A model generated the notes under the pieces. The model did no database searches, was not told the DNA's origin, and saw only the letters and a program-made list of their open reading frames with translations. Position numbers and translations under genes: made by a program. Source: DATNNN01 sp035601815 (GTDB taxonomy: Bacteria > Pseudomonadota > Alphaproteobacteria > Rhizobiales > Xanthobacteraceae). From it: a stretch of DNA of 22,442 nt. The stretch's first letter is position 1; each line of letters opens with the position of its first letter. Shown here one piece after another: positions 15,122 to 22,442 of the stretch. The stretch covers positions 1-22,442 of the forward strand of contig DATNNN010000182.1 of assembly GCA_035601815.1 (NCBI GenBank), in the 5' to 3' direction.

Positions 15122-16864
15122 TCAGGCGGTGTTGAGCTCCGCGTCCGCCAGGCGGTGGACGTCGCCGTCGCGCACCATATCGACCCGGCGGCGATGGAAG
15201 GCGCGCAGCGTCGACCGGTGGCCGATGGACACGATGGTTGTGCCGGCGAGCCGCTCCTCCAAAAGCTTGTAGAGCGCCGCCTCCGCCGTCTCGTCGAGAG
15301 AAGCGGTGGCCTCGTCGAGGAACAAATAATCCGGCTTGTGCAAAATCGCGCGCGCGAGCCCAAGGCGCTGCTGCTCACCGAGCGACAGCATGCGGTTCCA
15401 GTGCGCCTCTTCCTCAAGCCGAACGGCGAGCCGCGGCAGGCCCACAGCCTCGATCACGGTGCGGATCTCCTCGGGCGAAAACGCGCCGGGATCGGCCGGA
15501 TAGCTCACCGCCGCGTGCAGCGAGCCGATGGGAAAATACGGCCGCTGCGGCAGCAGCATGAGCTTGGCCTCGCGCGGGGTCGCGATTTCGCCGGAGCCGA
15601 ACGGCCAGATGCCGGCGATGACCCGGAAGAGCGTCGACTTTCCCGATCCCGACGGGCCGGTGACCAACACCCGCTCGCCTGGCTTGAAGGCGACGCCGTC
15701 GGCACGCGCCAGCGGCGCGCCATCGGGAAGCTTCACTTGCAGATTTGCGATCGCGACGTTGTCGGTGCCGTCGCGCGCCACGACCGAAATCACTGGCGGC
15801 ACCCGGGCGGCGGCTTGGCCGGACACGATCGAAGCCTGGAAACCGGTGAGCCGCTCCACCACCGCCCGCCACTCGGCGAGCGTGCGGTAGGCGTTGATGA
15901 AGAATGAGAACGCGCCCTCCACCCGGTTGAAAGCGGAGGCCGTCTGCATCAGGCCGCCAAGCTGGAAGGCGCCGGCGAAGTACGCTGGGCTCGCCACGAC
16001 ATACGGAAAAATAATGGACGCTTGGTTGAAACTGGCAGTGAAGAAGGTGAGCTGTTTCTGCTTCGACATGATGAGAAGCCAGTTTCGCACCACATTGGCA
16101 AAACGATCCATGAGCCGCATGCGCTCCGCGGGCTCGCCGTGCAGGAGCGCGATCTGCTCGGCATTCTCGCGGGTGCGCACGAGGTTGAAGCGGAAGTCGG
16201 CTTCGTAACGCTGCTGGTTGAAGCTCAGGCGCACCAATGGATGGCCGATCAGGTGGGTGATCCAGGTGCCTAATGCGGCATAGAGCAATGCCGCCCACAC
16301 GAGATAGCCGGGAAACGTCCAGTCGGAGCCGAAGATGTGCAGCGGTGCCTGGGCCGACAGCGACCACAGGATGAACACGAACGAGCCAAGCGTGACCACG
16401 GCGCCGAGGAGCCCGATCGAAAGAAAAAGGGAGCGGTCGACGAACAGCGCCAGGTCCTCGGCAATGCGCTGGTCAGGATTGTCCGCGGCGTCGCCGAGGA
16501 GCTGCATGCGGTAGTGATTGGCGCGCTCGAGCCAGGCGCCGAGGTACTGCGTGGTCAGCCAACGCCGCCAGCGGATCTGGAGCCATTGGTTGAGGTAGAG
16601 CTGGTAGACCGCGAGCACTATGTAGGCAGCGGCGAGCAAGCCGAAGAACGCGAGCTCGGTGACGAAGGAATCCCAATTGCGGTCCTGCAAGGCGTTGTAG
16701 AAGCGCAGGTTCCACTGGTTGAGCAGCACGGTGATGTAGACGGTGGAAAGCTCGATCGCGATCAGCGCCGCGAGCAGGGCGCGCCCGGGCCAGCGGTCCT
16801 CGCTGTTGAAATAGGGCACCGCGAGACGGCGGACGTCGGCGAGGGCGGCAAGGAAGTGGCGCAC
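15122..16864 (-). CDS. BacA/YddA-like ABC transporter with fused permease and ATPase
   Basis: The product has an SbmA/BacA-type membrane domain (about residues 1-340) with several helices and the characteristic NQWNLRFYNALQDRNW. An ATPase domain follows, with Walker A GPSGSGKST at residues 403-411, signature LSLGEQQRLGLARAIL and Walker B YLFLDEATASLDE. YddA and mycobacterial Rv1819c share this layout; Rv1819c imports cobalamin and other hydrophilic molecules. The start is taken as GTG at 16864 because ACGGAG lies six bases upstream and the protein then has 580 residues, the usual size. An ATG at 17008 would add 48 residues of unlikely composition and crowd the divergent gene. It stops two bases from the convergent deacetylase gene. 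The substrate is unknown. Confidence 0.9.
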   Translation of the reverse strand: MRHFLAALADVRRLAVPYFNSEDRWPGRALLAALIAIELSTVYITVLLNQWNLRFYNALQDRNWDSFVTELAFFGLLAAAYIVLAVYQLYLNQWLQIRWRRWLTTQYLGAWLERANHYRMQLLGDAADNPDQRIAEDLALFVDRSLFLSIGLLGAVVTLGSFVFILWSLSAQAPLHIFGSDWTFPGYLVWAALLYAALGTWITHLIGHPLVRLSFNQQRYEADFRFNLVRTRENAEQIALLHGEPAERMRLMDRFANVVRNWLLIMSKQKQLTFFTASFNQASIIFPYVVASPAYFAGAFQLGGLMQTASAFNRVEGAFSFFINAYRTLAEWRAVVERLTGFQASIVSGQAAARVPPVISVVARDGTDNVAIANLQVKLPDGAPLARADGVAFKPGERVLVTGPSGSGKSTLFRVIAGIWPFGSGEIATPREAKLMLLPQRPYFPIGSLHAAVSYPADPGAFSPEEIRTVIEAVGLPRLAVRLEEEAHWNRMLSLGEQQRLGLARAILHKPDYLFLDEATASLDETAEAALYKLLEERLAGTTIVSIGHRSTLRAFHRRRVDMVRDGDVHRLADAELNTA

Positions 16865-17031
16865 GGAATACTCCGTCTGCAAGGAATCGAGGGGAGTTCG
16901 GGCGAGATTAGCCGATTGGCTAGCCTCAATGGTGCGGCTTTTGCACGAATGTTGCCGCGGCGGCGCTATTGCAATTTCGGAGTGGCTGATAGGCTTTGGC
17001 AGGAACAAACCGGTGGCATAGGGAGAGCAGC
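16865..17031. other. Divergent intergenic region
   Basis: This 167-base stretch separates the ABC transporter and amidase-family starts and must hold both promoters. It has an inverted repeat TAGCCGATTGGCTA at 16909-16922 and a GGGAGAG ribosome binding site just before the 17032 ATG. No strong -35/-10 pair could be fixed by eye. Confidence 0.5.
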
Positions 17032-18387
17032 ATGCTTGGCAATCGGAATTTCGTCCGCACTCTCATTGGCGTGGTTGGCGTTGGCCTTGTCTGCGGCGGT
17101 GTGACGCTCGCACAAACACCGCAGCCGCAGCCGCCGCAGACGGTTCCGCAGCCTGTTCCCGGAGCGCCCGATCCTCAACTGCGCGTCGTGACCACGCCCA
17201 CCGGCAAGAAAGTGCACATTTTGCCGGCAACGCTCGAGACGACCCAATGGGGCTGGTTCGATAACGCCCAACCGCCAGTGCTGCGCATCAAGTCGGGCGA
17301 CACCGTCGCGCTAGAGACCATGATGCACAGCCACAATCAGGTCGTGCCCGGCACCACTATCGAACAGATCAAGAAGACGCGCACGGACTTTCCGGGCCGC
17401 GGACCACACACACTGACCGGACCCATCTACGTGGAGGAGGCGCAGCCAGGCGACGTGCTGAAGATCACGATCAACAAGATCGTGCCGCGCGCCTACGCCA
17501 CCAACTTTAATGTACCCGGCATGTTCGGCCAGTTCCCGAAGGAATATCAGGACGGTCAGGTCAAATACCTCTACCTCGATCTCGATCGGAAGCAGGTCGA
17601 ATTCCTGCCTGGCGTCATACTCCCGATCCGGCCGTTTCCGGGAACGCTGGCCGTAGCCCGCAAGGAGCCGGGACGCTACAGCTCCGTGCCGCCCGGTGAA
17701 TTCGCGGGCAACATGGACATCCGCGACTTCGTCGAAGGCTCGAGCCTCTATGTGCCGGTGCATGTGCCGGGCGCGCTCATCTGGACCGGCGACTCGCACG
17801 CCGGACAAGGCAACGGCGAGGTGAACCTCACTGCGATCGAAACTGCCTATCGGGAATTCAACATCACGGTCGAGGTCATCAAGGGCAAGCCGCTCGACTT
17901 CCCGCGCATCGAGACGCAGAAATCCTGGATCACCATGGGATTCGACCAGGACCTCAACAAGGCGTGGGAACAAGCCAAGGCGCAGACCGTCAAGTTCCTC
18001 GCCGAGCAACGCAACATACCTGCCGACCAGGCGGCAAAGCTGATGCCGACCATCTCCGACTGCCGCGTCTCGCAAGTTGTCAACGTGAAGAAGGGTATCC
18101 ACTGCCTCAATCCCAAGAATGTGCGCGACAAGGAGGACATGGAACGGCCCACGAAGGAGACCGCCAAGTACTACGTCAGCCACGTCAAGGACGCGGACCT
18201 GAACAAGGCGATGGATGGGGCGTCCATGGGCATGATCAAGTGGCTCGAGTCGAATAAGAAGATCGCGCGGCTCGACGCCTATGGTCTCGCGAGCGTGGCA
18301 ATGGACTGCCGCGTGGGCGCCATTTCCGACACGGAGAAGAACGTTCACTGCCTCATGCCAAAGAGCATTTTCGTGGCGGGTCGGTGA
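17032..18387 (+). CDS. Secreted acetamidase/formamidase-family protein with duplicated C-terminal unit
   Basis: ATG at 17032 follows GGGAGAG and starts a signal peptide (hydrophobic core TLIGVVGVGLVCGGVTLAQ), so the 451-residue product is periplasmic, followed by a Pro/Gln linker. The core shows the FmdA/AmdA fold signatures: LRIKSGDTVALET, GPIYVEEAQPGDVLKI, a metal-like HSHNQ at about 98-102, and HVPGALIWTGDSHAGQGNGEV. Family enzymes hydrolyse formamide or acetamide and are usually cytoplasmic, so activity here is not certain. The C-terminus carries two copies of one unit (residues 307-362 and 389-444), listed as repeats. It is followed after 22 bases by the metal-binding protein gene and probably shares its operon. 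Confidence 0.85.
   Translation: MLGNRNFVRTLIGVVGVGLVCGGVTLAQTPQPQPPQTVPQPVPGAPDPQLRVVTTPTGKKVHILPATLETTQWGWFDNAQPPVLRIKSGDTVALETMMHSHNQVVPGTTIEQIKKTRTDFPGRGPHTLTGPIYVEEAQPGDVLKITINKIVPRAYATNFNVPGMFGQFPKEYQDGQVKYLYLDLDRKQVEFLPGVILPIRPFPGTLAVARKEPGRYSSVPPGEFAGNMDIRDFVEGSSLYVPVHVPGALIWTGDSHAGQGNGEVNLTAIETAYREFNITVEVIKGKPLDFPRIETQKSWITMGFDQDLNKAWEQAKAQTVKFLAEQRNIPADQAAKLMPTISDCRVSQVVNVKKGIHCLNPKNVRDKEDMERPTKETAKYYVSHVKDADLNKAMDGASMGMIKWLESNKKIARLDAYGLASVAMDCRVGAISDTEKNVHCLMPKSIFVAGR
17950..18117 (+). repeat. Amidase-family protein, C-terminal unit copy 1
   Basis: This copy encodes residues 307-362, beginning DLNKAWEQA and ending SDCRVSQVVNVKKGIHCLNPK. It aligns without any gap to copy 2, with 21 of 56 residues identical by hand count. 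It corresponds to the normal C-terminal segment of the FmdA family. Confidence 0.85.
18196..18363 (+). repeat. Amidase-family protein, C-terminal unit copy 2
   Basis: This copy encodes residues 389-444, beginning DLNKAMDGA and ending MDCRVGAISDTEKNVHCLMPK. Its offset from copy 1 is exactly 82 residues. Both copies keep a Cys at unit positions 38 and 52 (C344/C358 and C426/C440), which could form disulfides in the periplasm. Confidence 0.85.
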
Positions 18388-18402
18388 ACGCAACAAGCGT
18401 TC
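18386..18402 (+). promoter_or_regulatory. Small hairpin between amidase and metal-binding protein genes
   Basis: GAACGC-AACAA-GCGTTC forms a perfect six-base stem with a five-base loop. It begins within the amidase stop codon and ends seven bases before the ATG at 18410, which has no recognisable ribosome binding site. It could tune translation of the downstream gene. It lacks a U-tract and is not a terminator. Confidence 0.4.
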
Positions 18403-18409
18403 GCGTTTA

Positions 18410-19354
18410 ATGGATAGCCGCTGGTCGAGTTCGAGAGCGATTCTCTGCGCGCTTGCGCTGGGAGCGCTTTCGTTTACGCCAGCGGCTGCCCAACAACGCC
18501 TTCACATCGTCACCACGACGACCGATCTCGCGAGCCTTGCCCAGGCCGTGGTGGGCGACTTTGCTGCGGTCGAAAGCATCATCCCGCCAGGGGTGGACCC
18601 AGAGGCGTTCGAGCCGCGCCCTTCCGATCTCACAAAGCTCAAAGGCGCGGCGATTGTCGTGCGCGTGGGTCTCGGCTTCGATCACTGGATCGACAAGCTG
18701 CTCTATCTGCACGGCGATGCGTCCATCAATCGCCGCGGACCCGGCTATGTGGACGCCTCGCTTGGCATCCCACTCCTGGAGATCAAGGGGCGCAGCATCG
18801 AGGTCGGCACCCAGGACGGCCACGCCCACGGCCTCGCCAATCCGCACTATTGGCTCGATCCGGCGCACGCAGAGATCATCACCGCGGCAATCGCCGAGGC
18901 AGCAATCCGGGTAGCGCCGGCGCTTGCCGAAAAAGTCATCGCCAACCGGGACCGTTTTCTTGAGCGCCTGCGCGCCCGGATCGCCGAATGGCAGCAACAG
19001 CTCGCGCCGTACCGTGCGACCCCACTCCTCGCCTATCACAACACCTGGCCCTACTTCGCGCGGCGGTTCCGGCTCGACATTGTCGACGTGATCGAGGTCA
19101 AGGAAGGTGTTGCGCCGAGCCCGGCGCGGCTCGCCCAGCTCGCCGCCAAGATCCGCGAAAAGCGTGTGCGCGCTATCCTGCACGAGACCTATGAGCCAGA
19201 GGAGGCGTCGCAGTTGCTGGCGCGGCGCACCGGCATTGCCGTGCTCAAGCTCGCGACCTCGGTCGGCAGCGTGCCCGAGGCAGGCGACTATCTCGCGCTG
19301 TTCGACCACAATGTCGGCGTCTTGGCGCGCGCTCTCGCGGCGGCCTCGAACTGA
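18410..19354 (+). CDS. TroA/ZnuA-like metal ABC transporter substrate-binding protein
   Basis: This periplasmic cluster A-I binding protein has 314 residues, with a signal peptide ending AAAQ at about 28. The start is ATG at 18410, because longer in-frame starts run inside the amidase gene. Ligand positions can be followed: the usual GxDPHxYEP motif reads GVDPEAFEP, so the first histidine is E65; ANPHYWLDP gives H146; and LLAYHNTW gives H210. The fourth position, usually the Asp of DPLG, falls in ATSVGS and has no acidic residue. A short DGHAHG precedes H146. The metal may be Zn, Mn or another ion. The permease gene follows after two bases, but no ATPase gene is present. Confidence 0.9.
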   Translation: MDSRWSSSRAILCALALGALSFTPAAAQQRLHIVTTTTDLASLAQAVVGDFAAVESIIPPGVDPEAFEPRPSDLTKLKGAAIVVRVGLGFDHWIDKLLYLHGDASINRRGPGYVDASLGIPLLEIKGRSIEVGTQDGHAHGLANPHYWLDPAHAEIITAAIAEAAIRVAPALAEKVIANRDRFLERLRARIAEWQQQLAPYRATPLLAYHNTWPYFARRFRLDIVDVIEVKEGVAPSPARLAQLAAKIREKRVRAILHETYEPEEASQLLARRTGIAVLKLATSVGSVPEAGDYLALFDHNVGVLARALAAASN

Positions 19355-19356
19355 CC

Positions 19357-20673
19357 ATGCAGGACATTCTCGCATTCGCGCTCCTGCCGCTCGCGGCCGC
19401 CATCATCTTCACCGGCATCCACACCTGGCTCGGGCTGCAGGTGCTTCGCCGCAACATCGTGTTTGCGGACCTGGCGCTCGCCCAGATGGCGGCGCTCGGT
19501 GCCACGGTCGGCGTCGTTGCCGGACACGGTACGCAGAGCATCGGCGGGTTCGGCTACGCGTTCCTGTTCTCTGCCATCGGCGCTCTGTTCCTCACCGCGA
19601 GCCGGGCGCTGGCGCGGACCATGCGCCAGGAAGCGCTGATCGGCGTGCTCTATGTGGTCGCCACCGCCGCGACCATCCTCATCGTCGACCGCTCGCCACA
19701 AGGCGCGGAACACGTCAAGCGCATGCTCGTCGGCAGCATCCTGTCGGTCACGATGGAGGACTTGCTGAAATTGCTCCTGCTGTATGGCGCGGTGGGCGCG
19801 CTTCATTGGTTCGCGCGCCGGCCGCTGCTCGCGGTCGCCGAGGACGCCGAGAACACGAAGCGCCGAACGCCCGCCACGGCGTTCTGGGACCTCGTTTTCT
19901 ACCTGTCGTTTGGCGTGGTGGTCACCTCCTCGGTCTCGATCGCCGGCGTCCTGCTCGTCTTTTGCTTCCTGATCGTGCCCGCCATGATCGGCCGGCTGTT
20001 CTCCATGCGTATCGGCGTCGGCCTCCTCATCGGCTGGTGCGCCGGCGCGCTCGCGAGCGCGGTTGGAGTGTTGGGCTCGTTCGTGCTGGACGCCCCCACC
20101 GGCGCGGCCACCGTCGTGGCCTTTGCGCTGGCGCTCGTGCTTGCCGGATGTGTGCGTTTTTTCATCACGGCACCGCGCAAGGAGCGGCAAAGAAATCGTC
20201 GGTTCGGGAGGCTCGGCGCCGGCTTCGCTTTCTTCGCCTTGCTCGGCCTCTCGGGCCTGTGGGTGATTGTGGCGCCCGCGGCAGATCATCCCGTGGTGGC
20301 GCTGATCGAGACCGTGAGCGGAATCGGGCCAGAGCGCTTCCTCAGCGCGCGAGAGCGCGATGAGTATCTCGACGCGACTGGGACCCGCGACCGTTTTCGC
20401 CGCGATGTGGACCGGCTCTACGACATGGAGCGCCGCTCCCGCTGGCAAGGCGAAGTGCTGTCCGATGACGATCTTCGCCGTATCGGCTCCATGCAGCAGA
20501 CGCTCACGGAGATGGGCCGCGGCGAGCGCTTCGTGATGGATTACCTACGGGCCCGGGCGCGGGAGCGCGAGCGCTGGTATGTAGGGATTCCGCTCGCTGC
20601 CGTGGGGTTCGCCGGCCTCGCCTTTGTGTCTTGGCGCTGGCTGCCGCGCCGTCGTCGCGCAGCGCGCAAATGA
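19357..20673 (+). CDS. ABC-3 family metal permease with C-terminal membrane-soluble-membrane extension
   Basis: Residues 1-268 form a ZnuB/TroB-type permease with about eight helices and family signatures GLQVLRRNIVFADLALAQMAALG and VVTSSVSIAGVLLVFCFLIVPA. Normal members end near residue 270-300. This one continues to 438: a helix at about 285-308, a charged helical domain at about 309-406 containing SARERDEYLDATG and RRDVDRLYDMERR, then a last helix at 407-430 and a basic tail. I do not recognise the extension. ATG at 19357 is two bases after the binding-protein stop and has no clear ribosome binding site, so coupling is likely. The permease needs an ATPase in trans. Its stop codon touches the groEL terminator. 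Confidence 0.9.
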   Translation: MQDILAFALLPLAAAIIFTGIHTWLGLQVLRRNIVFADLALAQMAALGATVGVVAGHGTQSIGGFGYAFLFSAIGALFLTASRALARTMRQEALIGVLYVVATAATILIVDRSPQGAEHVKRMLVGSILSVTMEDLLKLLLLYGAVGALHWFARRPLLAVAEDAENTKRRTPATAFWDLVFYLSFGVVVTSSVSIAGVLLVFCFLIVPAMIGRLFSMRIGVGLLIGWCAGALASAVGVLGSFVLDAPTGAATVVAFALALVLAGCVRFFITAPRKERQRNRRFGRLGAGFAFFALLGLSGLWVIVAPAADHPVVALIETVSGIGPERFLSARERDEYLDATGTRDRFRRDVDRLYDMERRSRWQGEVLSDDDLRRIGSMQQTLTEMGRGERFVMDYLRARARERERWYVGIPLAAVGFAGLAFVSWRWLPRRRRAARK

Positions 20674-20699
20674 AAAGGGCACGGCCGAAGCCGCGCCCT
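20671..20699 (-). terminator. Intrinsic terminator of groEL
   Basis: Read on the minus strand, AGGGCGCGGC-TTCG-GCCGTGCCCT forms a ten-pair stem with one G-U pair and a very stable UUCG loop, followed by a TTTTCA tail. It lies 25 bases after the groEL stop. On the plus strand the stem also forms, but without a clean U-run, so it may only weakly stop the permease transcript. Confidence 0.9.
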
Positions 20700-20724
20700 C
20701 ATTCGTTTCAGCGGATGGGTCGGA

Positions 20725-22353
20725 TCAGAAATCCATCCCGCCGCCGCCGGGCATGGCCGGCGCCGGGTTTTCCCTCTTCGGCATCTCCGCCACCATCGCT
20801 TCCGTGGTGATGAGCAGGCCCGCTACCGAGGCCGCGTCCTGCAACGCCGTGCGCACCACCTTGGTCGGATCGACAATGCCGGCCTTGACCATGTCCACGT
20901 AGGTCTCGTTCTGGGCATCGAAGCCGAAGTCGTCCTTGCCCTCGCTCACCTTGCCGACCACGATGGAGCCCTCGACGCCCGAGTTTTCCGCAATCTGGCG
21001 GATCGGGGCCTCGAGCGCCCGCAGCACGATGTTGATGCCGGCCTGGATGTCCGGGTTGTCGTCCTTCATGCGCTCGATGGCCTTCTTGGCGCGCAAGAGC
21101 GCCACGCCGCCGCCGGGGACGATGCCCTCTTCCACGGCGGCGCGGGTTGCGTTCAGCGCGTCCTCCACGCTGTCCTTCTTCTCCTTGACCTCGATCTCGG
21201 TGGCGCCGCCGACGCGGATGACGGCCACGCCGCCCGCAAGCTTGGCGAGGCGCTCCTGCAGCTTCTCCTTGTCGTAGTCGGAAGTGGTCTCCTCGATCTG
21301 CTGCTTGAGCTGGGCGACGCGAGCCTCGATCTCCTTTTTCTTGCCGGCGCCGTCGACGAGCGTGGTCTTCTCTTTCTCGAGGATCGCCTTCTTGGCGCGA
21401 CCGAGCATCTGGATGGTCACGTTCTCGAGCTTGATGCCGAGATCCTCGGAGATCATCTGGCCGCCGGTGAGGATAGCGATGTCCTCGAGCATGGCCTTGC
21501 GGCGATCGCCGAAGCCGGGGGCCTTGACGGCGGCGACCTTAAGGCCGCCGCGCAGCTTGTTGACCACCAGCGTAGCGAGCGCTTCGCCTTCCACGTCCTC
21601 GGCGATGATCAGGAGGGGCTTGCCCGCCTGCACCACCGACTCCAAGAGCGGCAGCATGGCCTGAAGACCCGCGAGCTTCTTCTCGTGGATGAGGATCAGC
21701 GCGTCCTCGAGCTCCGCCGTCATCTTCTCGGCGTTGGTGACGAAGTACGGCGAGATGTAGCCGCGGTCGAACTGCATGCCCTCGACGATCTCGACGTCGG
21801 TCTCGAGCGACTTCGCCTCTTCCACGGTGATGACGCCTTCGTTGCCGACCTTCTGCATGGCCCGGGCGATCATCTTGCCCACGGCCTCGTCGCCGTTCGC
21901 CGAGATGGTGCCAACCTGGGCGACCTCGGCGCTGGACTGCACCTTCTTCGCGCGCTTCTCCACGTCCTTGATGGCGGCGGCGACCGCGAGATCAACGCCG
22001 CGCTTCAAGTCCATGGGGTTCATGCCGGCGGCGACCGACTTCGCCCCCTCGCGCACGATGGCGTGTGCCAGCACGATCGCAGTGGTGGTGCCGTCGCCCG
22101 CCTTCTCGTTGGTCTTGGAGGCCACTTCGCGCACCATCTGGGCGCCCATGTTTTCGAACTTGTCCTCGAGCTCGATTTCCTTGGCGACGGTGACGCCGTC
22201 CTTGGTGATGCGCGGCGCGCCGAAGGTTTTGTCGATCACGACGTGGCGGCCCTTGGGGCCCAGCGTCACCTTGACGGCGTTCGCCAGCGTCTCGACGCCG
22301 CGCAACATACGGTCGCGCGCGTCGGCCGAAAATTTCACGTCCTTCGCAGCCAT
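20725..22353 (-). CDS. groEL: 60 kDa chaperonin GroEL
   Basis: GroEL forms the double-ring folding chamber in the cytosol that works with GroES and ATP. The 542-residue product has the normal length. It shows VTLGPKGRHVVIDK, the ATP-binding GDGTTT at about residues 86-91, KAPGFGDRRKAMLEDIA in the apical domain, EDALNATRAAVEEGIVPGGG containing the catalytic aspartate, and the flexible GGGGMDF tail. ATG at 22353 has GGAG nine bases upstream. It lies 44 bases after groES and ends at a strong terminator. Hyphomicrobiales often have several groEL copies; whether this is the housekeeping one is not shown here. No HrcA CIRCE element can be seen because the groES promoter is outside the window. Confidence 0.98.
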   Translation of the reverse strand: MAAKDVKFSADARDRMLRGVETLANAVKVTLGPKGRHVVIDKTFGAPRITKDGVTVAKEIELEDKFENMGAQMVREVASKTNEKAGDGTTTAIVLAHAIVREGAKSVAAGMNPMDLKRGVDLAVAAAIKDVEKRAKKVQSSAEVAQVGTISANGDEAVGKMIARAMQKVGNEGVITVEEAKSLETDVEIVEGMQFDRGYISPYFVTNAEKMTAELEDALILIHEKKLAGLQAMLPLLESVVQAGKPLLIIAEDVEGEALATLVVNKLRGGLKVAAVKAPGFGDRRKAMLEDIAILTGGQMISEDLGIKLENVTIQMLGRAKKAILEKEKTTLVDGAGKKKEIEARVAQLKQQIEETTSDYDKEKLQERLAKLAGGVAVIRVGGATEIEVKEKKDSVEDALNATRAAVEEGIVPGGGVALLRAKKAIERMKDDNPDIQAGINIVLRALEAPIRQIAENSGVEGSIVVGKVSEGKDDFGFDAQNETYVDMVKAGIVDPTKVVRTALQDAASVAGLLITTEAMVAEMPKRENPAPAMPGGGGMDF

Positions 22354-22397
22354 TTCAGTTCACTCCACGAATGGGATTTGGTTAGGTTGCGGGCGCG

Positions 22398-22442
22398 CTA
22401 CTTGAGCACGCCCATGATGTCGGACTCCTTCATGATGAGGAG
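22398..22442 (-). CDS. groES: C-terminus of co-chaperonin GroES (cut by window edge)
   Basis: The last 14 codons on the minus strand read LLIMKESDIMGVLK followed by TAG. This is the standard GroES C-terminus, and the gene sits directly upstream of groEL, the usual bicistronic order. GroES caps the GroEL ring. The rest of the gene lies beyond the window. Confidence 0.95.
   Translation of the reverse strand, partial: LLIMKESDIMGVLK

Noticed and set aside
15122..16864. The fused ABC protein as the missing ATPase of the metal transporter
   Set aside because: Its ATPase is fused to its own BacA/YddA-type membrane domain and it is divergently transcribed, so it is a self-contained transporter of another class.
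16909..16922. Inverted repeat TAGCC-GATT-GGCTA in the divergent region
   Set aside because: The five-base arms are too short to call an operator without conservation data.
1..22442. Searched for CRISPR arrays, tRNA genes, insertion sequences, toxin-antitoxin pairs and phage genes
   Set aside because: None could be supported. No regular spaced repeats, cloverleaf-like sequences with CCA ends, transposase motifs or small overlapping gene pairs were seen.

Overview
The window is GC-rich chromosomal DNA from an alphaproteobacterium, most likely of the order Hyphomicrobiales (Rhizobiales). This rests on the HisS type with its long insertion before the second histidine motif, the HisZ plus long-form HisG pair (a Bradyrhizobium/Xanthobacter-side trait), the groES-groEL pair ending in a GGGGMDF tail, and tightly packed convergent genes. 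No rRNA, tRNA, CRISPR array, insertion sequence or phage gene was seen. No gene-free stretch exceeds about 175 bases.

Layout. (1) 1-2009: start of a probable DUF1330 gene on the minus strand, a DUF1304 membrane protein and hisS. The centre of hisS (about 955-1430) has a markedly lower GC content than both ends. (2) 2182-10550: a block of metal and envelope transport, made up of a CzcB/CusB-type adaptor, a CzcA/CusA-type RND pump, a convergent TolC-like outer-membrane channel, the C-terminal stub of a lost outer-membrane barrel gene, and a ZnuD-like TonB receptor with two tandem palindromes just upstream. This block lies between hisS and hisZ-hisG, genes that are often neighbours in related bacteria. 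(3) 10691-12792: hisZ and hisG, overlapping by ATGA. (4) 12789-15119: a GtrA-like membrane protein, divergent from a polyprenyl-phosphate-type glycosyltransferase and a YdjC/ChbG-type sugar deacetylase. This looks like a lipid-linked sugar modification module. (5) 15122-16864: a BacA/YddA-like ABC exporter-fold protein with fused ATPase. (6) 17032-20673: an apparent operon of a secreted acetamidase/formamidase-family protein with an internal 82-residue-period duplication, a TroA/ZnuA-like metal-binding protein with an altered ligand set, and an ABC-3 permease with an unusual 169-residue C-terminal extension. No cognate ATPase is present. (7) 20671-22442: a clear terminator, groEL and the end of groES on the minus strand.

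How the genes fit together: hisS, hisZ and hisG serve histidine use and synthesis. The RND set would expel a metal cation from the envelope. The TonB receptor could bring a metal across the outer membrane, and the TroA-like protein and permease across the inner membrane. That the two metal-uptake parts cooperate is an inference, since they are 8 kb apart. The strongest candidates for something not yet described are the ATPase-less metal operon with its duplicated amidase-like protein and extended permease, the mosaic hisS, and the palindrome-controlled TonB receptor.
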